From: Physcocola sp002396385
GTDB taxonomy: Bacteria > Bacteroidota > Bacteroidia > Bacteroidales > Paludibacteraceae
Reading direction: 5' to 3'
DNA length: 64,000 bases
Assembly: GCA_946535435.1 (NCBI GenBank)
Contig: CAMNDM010000001.1
Span: 141,107 to 205,106, forward strand
Both the position numbers and the translations under genes were made by a program. The notes under the pieces were generated by a model. It saw nothing but the letters and a program-made list of their open reading frames with translations. It was not told where the DNA came from and did not search any database. Below, piece by piece: positions 16,373 through 24,505 of the stretch (position 1 is the first letter of the stretch; each line of letters begins with the position of its first letter).

Positions 16373-18145
16373 TTACTTCTTCAATTCTTTTATTTTTTTC
16401 TTTAATGAATCCGTACAATCACTTAGACGACACCAGTTCGTTCTTTCTTCTGCATGAGCATTGTAAGCTTTTTCTAATTCTGACCTTGCGTCTATTTGTG
16501 AATTATACAAATCACGCAATGCAGTTGTTCTAGTGTCGCTGATTCTATCTAATAAATCACACATTCTTTGGTATTCAAAATCATACATCTCATAATTATC
16601 GTCACTAAAAATATGCGTTTCAAAACGTGGTATATCAGACACATTATCACAGTCTTGCTGTAGTTCTCTAACTGCCAGATTATACTGGTCAACTAAAGCA
16701 TTAGATTTTTTGCATAATTCGTCAGCCTTTTGTTGCTTTTCTTTTACAACTCGCTCCTGTTCATTCAATAATAAATCCATCTCCTCTTGCAAGAAGTTCA
16801 AATACCCTTCTTTCCGTTCATCATGAGATATTGTTTTTATAACATTCATCATATCAGACAATGAAGTTTTTTTCGAGAAACGGATAACTTTATTTACTTT
16901 TAAACCTGCATCTGTAAGGGTTTTCTTAATAAGTTTTTCCACTTTATCCACATCAGAAGACGCCTTTGAATCAACTTTATTAATAACCACATACAGAGGT
17001 TTCTTCAAATGTTTCTTTATCAAATCAATAGAAGATCTATTTACAGTGCCATTGTTCACATCAAACACCCAAAACAAAGCATCGCATTCATTAATCACAC
17101 CAATTGTTCGTTCCGCATCCTCTTTATCATTAGAATTAAAACCAGGCGTATCAAGAATGCTCAATCTGTCAAGATTGGAATTCTTATAAGTCATTACGAA
17201 ATACTGTATCAAAGAAGATACACCTTTCACCTGATCTAGCACTTCTTTACTAACTCTTTTAAATGTATTCTCTGAGATTATTTTGAGCTCGTTATTTGGC
17301 GTCACAAACTGATAAAAGGTACCCACACCTCCCGATATATAAGTAGGTATGGCAGTTGTCGCTTTTGTACTAACAGGCAATAGTGGTACATTCGGATCAT
17401 CTTGAGACAGCAATCTGTTGACTATTGATGTTTTTCCTGCAGAAAATTCTCCCACAAACGCAATGGCAGTTTTTCCTTGTATCCACGATTTCTTTGCTGT
17501 AATAGCCCAGCCTTCTAGACCAGAATTAAAAAGGCGTTCCTTGCAATCGTCCGATAAGTTCTTCCTTAGGTTTGTGACCGTCGTTTTTAAGTCATCCTTG
17601 ATAAAATCCTTTAAACCGTCTATCTTCAAATACAAAGATGATATTGAAGTGTCACTCGTTTGTTTAGCAGTCAAGATTTCTTGCACAAATGCTAAAGAGT
17701 CAATTTTGATGTTAAGTTCCTTTTCCTTATCATCTAATTCTTTAGACTTTGTATTTAAATCTTCTTCAAGCCCCTTCTTTTGACGAGTTTCTTTATCTAA
17801 TTCGTCCCTTAGCGATACAATCTCGGATTCTTTCCTTTTTACTTTTCCCTTCCAATCATCTATTTCATCCTCGAATTCTTCATTTTCATCCTCTAAAGTT
17901 TTAATTTTCTTTTTAAGATCATTTACTTCAGATAATTTCCGTTTAATATTCTCGTCAATAACAGAGTCTTCTATCTTGGAATTTAATTTTTGACTAGTCA
18001 AAGTCTGTATTCTTGCATTAGAATCTTCCAAATTTATTTTTTCAGATCCTTTTACTTCTTTTTTACTTGATCCAAAAAATAACCATCCCAAAACAAGTCC
18101 AGTCAAGACAGCAATTGCAATATATATAACCATATCTATGGTCAT
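16373..18145 (-). CDS. Membrane-anchored coiled-coil dynamin-like GTPase, second of the operon (590 residues)
   Basis: Residues 5-24 form an N-terminal transmembrane anchor (VIYIAIAVLTGLVLGWLFFG). Residues ~60-155 are a long charged coiled coil. The GTPase domain then starts: G1 GEFSAGKTS at ~232-240, G2 STKATTAIPTY, G3 LDTPGFNSND near 325, G4 VINKVDSKA near 370. A second helical region follows to the end. The architecture (anchor, coiled coil, dynamin-type GTPase) is unusual compared with soluble bacterial dynamins. It lies 4 bases after the coiled-coil gene and 3 before the third GTPase, so assembly with both is likely. Probably inner-membrane bound with the GTPase in the cytoplasm. Confidence 0.87.
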   Translation of the reverse strand: MTIDMVIYIAIAVLTGLVLGWLFFGSSKKEVKGSEKINLEDSNARIQTLTSQKLNSKIEDSVIDENIKRKLSEVNDLKKKIKTLEDENEEFEDEIDDWKGKVKRKESEIVSLRDELDKETRQKKGLEEDLNTKSKELDDKEKELNIKIDSLAFVQEILTAKQTSDTSISSLYLKIDGLKDFIKDDLKTTVTNLRKNLSDDCKERLFNSGLEGWAITAKKSWIQGKTAIAFVGEFSAGKTSIVNRLLSQDDPNVPLLPVSTKATTAIPTYISGGVGTFYQFVTPNNELKIISENTFKRVSKEVLDQVKGVSSLIQYFVMTYKNSNLDRLSILDTPGFNSNDKEDAERTIGVINECDALFWVFDVNNGTVNRSSIDLIKKHLKKPLYVVINKVDSKASSDVDKVEKLIKKTLTDAGLKVNKVIRFSKKTSLSDMMNVIKTISHDERKEGYLNFLQEEMDLLLNEQERVVKEKQQKADELCKKSNALVDQYNLAVRELQQDCDNVSDIPRFETHIFSDDNYEMYDFEYQRMCDLLDRISDTRTTALRDLYNSQIDARSELEKAYNAHAEERTNWCRLSDCTDSLKKKIKELKK

Positions 18146-18149
18146 CTCT

Positions 18150-18536
18150 TTATGCTTTTAAGTTTTTGATCTGTTCTTCATAATTAGCACAAGCATCCTT
18201 GTACTGTTTGAGTTCTCTAAGCAGATCTTCATTTTGCGACACCAGCTTCTTAATCTTCACTTTCGCATCTTCCAATTCATCTTCTAAATCGTCTTTTTCA
18301 TTATCGGAAGACTTGTTCGCTCTCTTAAGCCTATTATTCTCACTTAGCAAATCCTCTATTTGTCTCTCAGCCTCTTTATATCTCTTTCTGAGTTTCTCAT
18401 TCTCGTCGCTGAGCGAATCCAATTCTCGCTTCTTCTGATCTAAACTCTCAACTTCTTTTTTATCGATTAGTTGTTCTTTTGCCAACATGCAACCAGCACC
18501 AATTGCCGCTCCGATTAGAAAATCCATCATACTCAT
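18150..18536 (-). CDS. Small coiled-coil protein with hydrophobic N-terminus
   Basis: A 128-residue protein. Residues 3-19 are Gly/Ala-rich and hydrophobic (MMDFLIGAAIGAGCMLAKEQ) and may insert in membrane. Residues ~25-125 are almost entirely charged heptads (RKRYKEAERQIEDLLSENNR and similar), a long coiled coil. Its composition resembles the coiled-coil segment of the following GTPase, suggesting the two pair. It sits between two GTPase genes with gaps of 5 and 4 bases. A structural adaptor of the GTPase complex is my inference; no catalytic motif is seen. Confidence 0.75.
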   Translation of the reverse strand: MSMMDFLIGAAIGAGCMLAKEQLIDKKEVESLDQKKRELDSLSDENEKLRKRYKEAERQIEDLLSENNRLKRANKSSDNEKDDLEDELEDAKVKIKKLVSQNEDLLRELKQYKDACANYEEQIKNLKA

Positions 18537-18541
18537 TTAAT

Positions 18542-20299
18542 TCAATATGTTAATAATGTATTTTTATAATTTCTCAATTTTGTCTTCTTATTTTCAAACT
18601 CGGATTTCTGTTCCGCTCTTATTCGTTTTAAATCTTCTATTGCATTTGTCATCTCTGACACCATATCAGAAGCCTCCTTATGCAAAGACTCCTTAAATAC
18701 AGAAAGTAAAGATCTTGTTATACGTTTCACTTCAGATTTGAATCCTGGTAACAAAACCGAGTCCATATAATCGTGTATAGCTCTTCTTCGTTGTGGTTTT
18801 GCCATTGTTCTTTCTGTAACGAACCCCACCATAGACTCCACTATACCTTTACTAGAAGTGTTCTGACTATTAGTGATTGTCTGCTGATTGTTATTTTTTA
18901 ACATAGCAGTTGTCCTTTGGTTAGAAATTATACTACCTATATCGGAAGCCGTGTCTGCAACATCTAATGCCGTTTCTGCAGCAACTGTCTCCACTGCAGC
19001 GCCTCCAATCACGGGTGCAGCAACAGCAACTGCAGCTATTGTGCCAACAACTTTGACTCCTGTTGCTATAGCTCCATCATATTCGTGTCCTAAATTATTT
19101 AGAGATAAGTTATATGTCAGCCCGTTAACAGAATATGAACTTAAATCAACATCTTGTAACGACCGTAGATTTACTTCACTATCGCTATTTTTACGTTCCT
19201 TAGCCTTTTCTCTTAATAAATCCCTTACATCGTCTTTATATTCATTTATTACCAATGTTGATGTATTGTTAATAATAGAAATAGCCTCCGAATCATAATT
19301 TGAGTTCGAACCAGAAACAAGACTCTCCAATTTATCGAATACTATATCCTCAAATTTCCTACACGTATTCAACTCTGTATCAGATAAATCCATTTCCAGA
19401 TTATCGACCAATCCATCTATATTTCTATGAAGTTTTTCTAATTCATACTTTTTCTTCCGTAATGTATCTTCAACTTCTTTGTCATCCTCAATTGAAGCCA
19501 ACAATTCATCAACCTTATTTGTCAGGTCTTCGGCTATAATCTTTATTCGCTGTTCATTGACACGAATAAGAATGTCGTTTTTTTCCTCTTTTATCTTCTC
19601 AAACAAATCATACAACTGCGACAAATCATCATTATTAGCAGAAACACAAGAAATATTTTCAATTCCAATGTGTATATTTTCACTTATATATTTTTTTGCA
19701 TCTTCAACATCCTGCACAGGTTTTGTGTCACATTTGGTTAATACCAAAAAAACTGGTCTTTTCGATAAAGACACCGTGTTAACAAAATCTATCAAAGATT
19801 TTGTTATTTGTTGATTGATATCAGAAACAAGAAGGATACCATCGGCATTTGGCAAAAATTCCACCAAAGTTTGCTTATGTTTTGGATCAGGAGACGATAG
19901 TCCGGGAGTATCCACCAACACTGTTGTATCTGGCACTTTAGTAGAGGTATCGAAGACAGTAACTACTTTCGCATCATTAAGGTTTTCGTTCTTTAATTCA
20001 GATATTTCCGAGTACAGTATTTCCTCCCCACTTTCTGTCAAGACTTTTGCACAACATTTATGGCTACCAAAATGGACTTCGTATATTGTAGCAGTAGTAG
20101 GCTTAGTTGCCGTTTCTAATTTCTTGCTATCAGTTAGGGCATTAACCAATGTTGTCTTTCCTGAACTAAACTCTCCTACAAGCGGTAAAATAAGAGGACA
20201 ATTGCCATTGTTGCTTTCCTCAATCTTATTGAGGTCTTTCACAATATTATTAAAGCCTAAATCATTGGCAATATCACGCAAAACTTGTATTTTTTCCAT
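18542..20299 (-). CDS. Dynamin-like GTPase, first of the operon (585 residues)
   Basis: G1 GEFSSGKTT lies at residues ~42-50, G2 at TKPTTATIYEV, G3 LVDTPGLSSPD near 132, and G4 VLTKCDTKP near 188. Residues ~250-400 are helical. A long hydrophobic, Gly/Ala/Val-rich segment at ~405-435 (TGVKVVGTIAAVAVAAPVIG) is a candidate membrane paddle or double-pass loop, as in bacterial dynamin-like proteins. A helical C-terminal stalk follows. It has the P-loop variant of the second GTPase. It is the first GTPase of the operon and is separated by 51 bases from the upstream 73-residue gene. Confidence 0.87.
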   Translation of the reverse strand: MEKIQVLRDIANDLGFNNIVKDLNKIEESNNGNCPLILPLVGEFSSGKTTLVNALTDSKKLETATKPTTATIYEVHFGSHKCCAKVLTESGEEILYSEISELKNENLNDAKVVTVFDTSTKVPDTTVLVDTPGLSSPDPKHKQTLVEFLPNADGILLVSDINQQITKSLIDFVNTVSLSKRPVFLVLTKCDTKPVQDVEDAKKYISENIHIGIENISCVSANNDDLSQLYDLFEKIKEEKNDILIRVNEQRIKIIAEDLTNKVDELLASIEDDKEVEDTLRKKKYELEKLHRNIDGLVDNLEMDLSDTELNTCRKFEDIVFDKLESLVSGSNSNYDSEAISIINNTSTLVINEYKDDVRDLLREKAKERKNSDSEVNLRSLQDVDLSSYSVNGLTYNLSLNNLGHEYDGAIATGVKVVGTIAAVAVAAPVIGGAAVETVAAETALDVADTASDIGSIISNQRTTAMLKNNNQQTITNSQNTSSKGIVESMVGFVTERTMAKPQRRRAIHDYMDSVLLPGFKSEVKRITRSLLSVFKESLHKEASDMVSEMTNAIEDLKRIRAEQKSEFENKKTKLRNYKNTLLTY

Positions 20300-20350
20300 A
20301 ACAATTTAGAATTAGTATTGAATTAAATGTAAACAATTTCTTAAAATTTC

Positions 20351-20572
20351 TCACCCCAGTCTTTCCACCACCAAATCCACGGTATTCAGGCAACCTGCCT
20401 TCTTGATGTCGATGCCATACATGCGCATAAAGGCATCAACAACAACCTGTCCACCATTGGTGGTTACAGGGTTACTCATACTTTGCGTGACTACTTGAAC
20501 ACTCATGCCCGGTTCGATTAGGATACCGTTGCACTGCCTGCGGTACTTGGTAGTTATCTTAAATAGTGACAT
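20351..20572 (-). CDS. Small conserved-looking protein upstream of the GTPase operon (73 residues)
   Basis: The 73-residue protein starts MSLFKITTKYRRQ and contains GILIEPGMSVQVVTQS and a C-terminal helix (VVDAFMRMYGIDIKKAGCLN). I recall similar 70-residue Bacteroidales proteins, perhaps DUF6140, but cannot verify that. It reads toward the GTPase genes with a 51-base gap and could be the first gene of their transcript or a separate leader gene. Its composition is less AT-rich than the GTPases. Function unknown. Confidence 0.65.
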   Translation of the reverse strand: MSLFKITTKYRRQCNGILIEPGMSVQVVTQSMSNPVTTNGGQVVVDAFMRMYGIDIKKAGCLNTVDLVVERLG

Positions 20573-20946
20573 ATTATTTTTTATTTTTTTGCAACGTTAC
20601 ACAGAAACGTACTATCATACCAAAATTCATATTCCACAAATAGATTCAAAATTGTAAAATGCTTACATTATGTAGTTCTATACAATTCGGAAACATTTTG
20701 AAAGTTGAGTTCTATGTAGATAGTGCCAAATTACCCGATACTACACAAATGCCTGTATTTCAAGACAAGTGCATTCATTTTTTACCAGACAAATTTGACG
20801 TGCAAATCAAAAAAAAAAAAAAAACAGACTTCCAAATTTCAAGTTAAAAAACTACTCACTCCATATCACTTTTTTCACTTCTTTTTGTGTAAGCAGACAG
20901 CCTTCTTCAATCCTTTAAGGTCGGCATTCCAAAGCCAACGGCCAGT
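20573..20946. other. Intergenic region with a 16-A tract
   Basis: This stretch separates the accessory region from the PAP2 gene. It contains a run of 16 A at 20809-20824 and a plus frame of 62 residues (20659-20847) whose end is the poly-Lys product of that run. I do not consider the frame real. No terminator or RNA gene recognised. Confidence 0.4.
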
Positions 20947-22314
20947 CTACTCAAGTGGTACCGCAACGCCTAACTGGAAGCCCAGATTTTGGACCGACGA
21001 GGTACTTTCGGGATACCTGAAAAAGGCGTACCCTGCATTCGAATAAGAATAGTTAAGGCCCGCACTCACTTCCAGATAGTGCCCAACAAGATAACGGCCG
21101 TGGATTCCCGCCTTAAAGGCGCTGCCATAGGTGAAATCGTCGTAGATATACACCCAGTGTTCGGGCCCTACCGCCGGATTGTGCGTATCGGCCTCCACAT
21201 TGAACGACAAGGTCTGCCCCATTCCGTACAACACTTTTCCGCCGACCAACACCCGGCTGCAAACCGGCACGTCGAAGTAGATGCCCGGCATAAACTGGTA
21301 GGTTTTCGCCTTGTTCGACTCGAAGGCGACATAGTGAGCCTGCACACGGTTGGCTGGCACACGGAAGTAATCTTCGTCTAACTCGAACTGGTTGAAGAAC
21401 ATGGAGGTTTCGCAGCCAAAGCCCACATAGCGGAAGGGGAAGTATGCCCCCTCGAGGCTGTAACCATAGCCTATTTTATGGTTGAAGCGGACGAACTGCT
21501 TTTCGAAAGTCGCAGCCGGATCGGTACACACGCCCAACGAGTTGATACTATTTCCCCACGGCGACACGTGCGCATTCACCCCGATGAAGCTGGGGTTACG
21601 TCGGTAGTAAGAGGGCCGCCCCCGGCGCGGATGGGCAAACATACATTCGGCCAAGCCGTAGCCCAAATGGCCGGAAACAAGTCCCAAGCCTGCCCCCGCC
21701 AGCACATCGCTGGCCCAGTGCTCCTTATTCAAGATGCGGCTGACGCCAACCAAGCCGGCCAACGTATAGCCACCAACACTGTACCAGATGCTCTTCCCTC
21801 CATACTCGCGGTGCAGCAGTGTGGCCCCCGTAAAGGCGGTAAAGGTGTGGCCCGACGGGAACGAGTTGTGGAAGTACTCGTCGTTGGGGCGGGTCCGTCC
21901 CCACGTGTTTTTCAGTCCTTCGGTCAAACCGGCCGTAATGGCGGCAGAGAAACCGGTAGCCGCCAGCAACTGGCCCCAGGTTTCACTTTTCCCCTTCACA
22001 CCTACAGCCCGAAGGCCTAGGAACACAACGCCCGGAAGCGTTTGCACCACATCGTCGGCACTGTTATGGAAACTGAAAAGATGGTCTTCACGGAATTTGA
22101 GGAGGTCGTTGTCGAAGTGGCGCACGACGCACGCGCTACCGAGCAGCAAACCCGGCGCAACAGCGTAGTTCCACTTAAAACTGCGGCACGCACAGCGGGC
22201 CACCTGCAGGGAATCGGTTGCCAACACCGGAGACAGCGCTCCTTCCTGCGCCGACGCCACCTGCCCCAGCACACATGCCCAACAAAGCAGAACAAGCCAC
22301 AAAACCTTCGCCAT
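20947..22314 (-). CDS. PAP2-family phosphatase, exported, with C-terminal beta-rich domain
   Basis: Start ATG 22314 gives 455 residues with a signal peptide (MAKVLWLVLLCWACVLGQVA). The three PAP2 motifs are present: KNTWGRTRP (~135), FPSGHT (~150) and SRILNKEHWASDVLAG (~187), supplying the His nucleophile and acid/base. The upstream Met in the longer frame lies inside the DUF819 gene and is rejected. The C-terminal ~220 residues are rich in alternating aromatic residues (GYGYSLEGAYFPFRYVGFG), like an outer-membrane barrel or surface domain, and end VAVPLE. PAP2 enzymes dephosphorylate lipids such as undecaprenyl-PP or lipid A. It follows DUF819 by 4 bases, so they share a transcript. Confidence 0.88.
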   Translation of the reverse strand: MAKVLWLVLLCWACVLGQVASAQEGALSPVLATDSLQVARCACRSFKWNYAVAPGLLLGSACVVRHFDNDLLKFREDHLFSFHNSADDVVQTLPGVVFLGLRAVGVKGKSETWGQLLAATGFSAAITAGLTEGLKNTWGRTRPNDEYFHNSFPSGHTFTAFTGATLLHREYGGKSIWYSVGGYTLAGLVGVSRILNKEHWASDVLAGAGLGLVSGHLGYGLAECMFAHPRRGRPSYYRRNPSFIGVNAHVSPWGNSINSLGVCTDPAATFEKQFVRFNHKIGYGYSLEGAYFPFRYVGFGCETSMFFNQFELDEDYFRVPANRVQAHYVAFESNKAKTYQFMPGIYFDVPVCSRVLVGGKVLYGMGQTLSFNVEADTHNPAVGPEHWVYIYDDFTYGSAFKAGIHGRYLVGHYLEVSAGLNYSYSNAGYAFFRYPESTSSVQNLGFQLGVAVPLE

Positions 22315-22318
22315 AATT

Positions 22319-23491
22319 CTAAAACAACGATTGCAACAACAGATAGACCAGATAACCCAAGTAGGTCCCCACCGCATAGCCAATCAGACCAACGGTTATG
22401 CCCGGGCCGACCACTTCGCGGTTTTTCAGCGTGCCCGCCATGACAGGGACAAAGGCCGGACTGGTAACCAAGGCGATAGAGCTGACCAGTGTGGTGTCGG
22501 CATCGACCCTCAGAAGGATGTTCAGCAAAATGTGCATAACGAAGGGTCCCAGGGTAACAAACAGCACAAACAGGAAGAAATCGAAATCGAGATTGTTGAA
22601 CATATCTTCACCCACACTCGAAGCCACCGCAACGCTGAAAACCAGAATCAGATAAACCCCAGCGTCGAAGGTATGCGGAAGCGCGCGCACCCGTTTGTCG
22701 AGCGATGCCAGAATGGCCATAAACGAGATGGACAGCATAAAGACCGCCATAAACGACTCTTTCGGGAACAGGAGCGTTACCAGATAGCCCAGCCCCAGAA
22801 TAACGAGGGTCAGAGCTAACGCACCAAGCAGCGGTTTGCTGTTCTTTTTCGTGAAAAGGCCAAAAAACAGTTCTTTTTCCTCTTCCCGGACTTCCATATC
22901 TTCCGCATCGGACTGTTCGGCCGGTTTAAATTTGGGCAAAACAGCCCTGACGATAAACTTACCAGCCACAATAACCACCAGCAAATAGATGGCCCCCACC
23001 AGAATCTGGTAGATCTGCGCCTGCAGGAAAGTGTCGTTATCGACACCGGCCACCTCCTTAATGGTAGCCATATTGGCCGTTCCGCCCGTATACAGGCCGA
23101 CGAACATGGCCGAAACGCCGGCATAATGCTGCGGGTTGGAACTGCCGAACAGATAAAAGCCGGCGACCGCAACGAGCACACACGCCAACAGGCCTGAGAA
23201 GAGCGACTTCGTGAAATTGGGAGCCAGTTGTTTCCACGAACGGACGTCGGACGAGAACAGCATGAGCGGAATTGCCAACGGCACCGAAGCGCTCGACACG
23301 GCCAGCAAGGTCTGTTTCACCTGCTCGGTTCCGCCCAATGCGGGCAAAACTCCCGACAAGGCCACCAGACAGCCCAGCGTGTAGGCTATAACCACACTTC
23401 CCAACTTTGCCATGAAGGAGTATTTATAAGTGAGCCACAACACCAACAAGGGGGTGAGTAGGCAGTATGCGACTAATAAAAAGGAAAACAT
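22319..23491 (-). CDS. DUF819 family membrane protein
   Basis: A 390-residue protein with ten or more hydrophobic segments across its length and a short charged loop near residues 190-225 (RREEEKELFFG-like). Typical DUF819 segments include TGGTANMATIKEVAGVDN and the later ALVTSPAFVPVMAGTLKNRE. Family members are putative transporters of unknown substrate, sometimes compared with the GltS fold. It is the first gene of a two-gene unit with the PAP2 phosphatase, with a -7 box at 23509-23516. Confidence 0.85.
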   Translation of the reverse strand: MFSFLLVAYCLLTPLLVLWLTYKYSFMAKLGSVVIAYTLGCLVALSGVLPALGGTEQVKQTLLAVSSASVPLAIPLMLFSSDVRSWKQLAPNFTKSLFSGLLACVLVAVAGFYLFGSSNPQHYAGVSAMFVGLYTGGTANMATIKEVAGVDNDTFLQAQIYQILVGAIYLLVVIVAGKFIVRAVLPKFKPAEQSDAEDMEVREEEKELFFGLFTKKNSKPLLGALALTLVILGLGYLVTLLFPKESFMAVFMLSISFMAILASLDKRVRALPHTFDAGVYLILVFSVAVASSVGEDMFNNLDFDFFLFVLFVTLGPFVMHILLNILLRVDADTTLVSSIALVTSPAFVPVMAGTLKNREVVGPGITVGLIGYAVGTYLGYLVYLLLQSLF

Positions 23492-23508
23492 AAAAGCTCA
23501 ATTTTACG

Positions 23509-23516
23509 CAAAAATA
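23509..23516 (-). promoter_or_regulatory. -7 box of the DUF819-PAP2 unit
   Basis: The minus strand reads TATTTTTG, 17 bases before the DUF819 ATG. Confidence 0.55.
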
Positions 23517-23594
23517 CAACTAAGACCCAATAAAAACGAAGGAAAGGTGACAAGTTTATTGAGGTTTCTTACAAGATTTCATCATACAAAAACT

Positions 23595-23602
23595 TATTTT
23601 TG
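23595..23602 (+). promoter_or_regulatory. -7 box of the CAP-domain gene
   Basis: TATTTTTG lies 19 bases before ATG 23622. Confidence 0.6.
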
Positions 23603-23621
23603 TACGAAATAAAGCGAAAAG

Positions 23622-24380
23622 ATGAAATTCAGATATATACTCCTCCTTTTATTAGCACTAGTTCTTGCCTACGTCTACTACAGAAACTACTATGCTCCCC
23701 AACAAGGGACTACTACCGACCCAGCCCGGACTGAAGTAGGACAAGATGCCGACGGATCGGTTGCCAGCGACAATGCTGGAACTGATGAAGAGATAGCAGC
23801 CAGCGACGCCTCTCTAGAAGAAAATGCTGTAACTGACACAACCGAAAGGCTGAAACTGCCCGGCGTAACCGACATAGAAATAGTTGAGGCATACAAGTAT
23901 CTCAACGAGATGCGCAGCAACCCTCCGGCTTATTCCGAGATTGTAGATTTTGACTTATCGGAAGTCCAAGCTCGCGATTCCTTAAGCTGGAACACCATTT
24001 TAGCTGCAGTTGCACAGACCAAAGCAAACGATATGGCCAACCGCAACTATTTTGGACACGTGAATCCCGAAGGATACGGGATAAACTTCTACATTGTTGA
24101 TGCAGGCTACAAATTAGAGAAAGATTGGCTTGACAATAAGAGAGATAACAACTTCGAGAGTCTGGCTGCCGGATATAGAAGCGGGAAGGATGCTGTAATA
24201 GGCTTGGTTAACGACGACGGCATACCAACAGGAGAAGAAGGTTCGGGACACCGGATGCACCTCCTCGGCATAGATGATTGGAACAAAAAAATGAAAGATA
24301 TCGGCATCGGCCATGCCTATAATCCAGACTCCAACTATAAACATTATTGGGTATTCGTCATTGCCAGACACAAATGGTGA
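23622..24380 (+). CDS. CAP (SCP/PR-1) domain protein, membrane-anchored
   Basis: The 252-residue protein begins with a signal anchor (MKFRYILLLLLALVLAYVYY) and an acidic, low-complexity linker to about residue 80. The CAP domain follows, with EAYKYLNEMRSNPPAYSEIV, LSWNTILAAVAQTKANDMAN, NYFGHVNPEGYGINF (CAP His), NFESLAAGY and a late GHRMHLLG segment. CAP proteins bind divalent metals and lipids or have unknown activity in bacteria. The two CAP His residues and acidic partner appear intact. It is monocistronic with its own promoter. Confidence 0.88.
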   Translation: MKFRYILLLLLALVLAYVYYRNYYAPQQGTTTDPARTEVGQDADGSVASDNAGTDEEIAASDASLEENAVTDTTERLKLPGVTDIEIVEAYKYLNEMRSNPPAYSEIVDFDLSEVQARDSLSWNTILAAVAQTKANDMANRNYFGHVNPEGYGINFYIVDAGYKLEKDWLDNKRDNNFESLAAGYRSGKDAVIGLVNDDGIPTGEEGSGHRMHLLGIDDWNKKMKDIGIGHAYNPDSNYKHYWVFVIARHKW

Positions 24381-24430
24381 CAGTTGTTGCCACCCACGCC
24401 ATTCACAGGCAGGTAAGTGGCATTCACACT

Positions 24431-24505
24431 TCAAAATCTACCACTGAAACTCAACGAGTATGAAGGCCAGCCTCCACCGATGTCATTATAGTTTTCACGG
24501 CAAGG
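24431..24505 (-). other. Possible remnant of an outer-membrane barrel C-terminus
   Basis: Right after the expansin stop, in the same minus frame, the sequence reads on through NYNDIGGGWPSYSLSFSGRF and a TGA at 24431-24433. The alternating pattern with a terminal Phe is the signature of the last strand of outer-membrane barrels. There is no start. It may be the leftover end of a deleted gene, or chance. Confidence 0.3.

Noticed and set aside
20809..20824. 16-A homopolymer as a phase-variation tract
   Set aside because: It is in a spacer outside any supported gene or promoter box, so length changes would not obviously switch a gene.
20659..20847. 62-residue plus frame ending in poly-Lys
   Set aside because: Its C-terminus is simply the translation of the 16-A run; no promoter was seen and composition is random.
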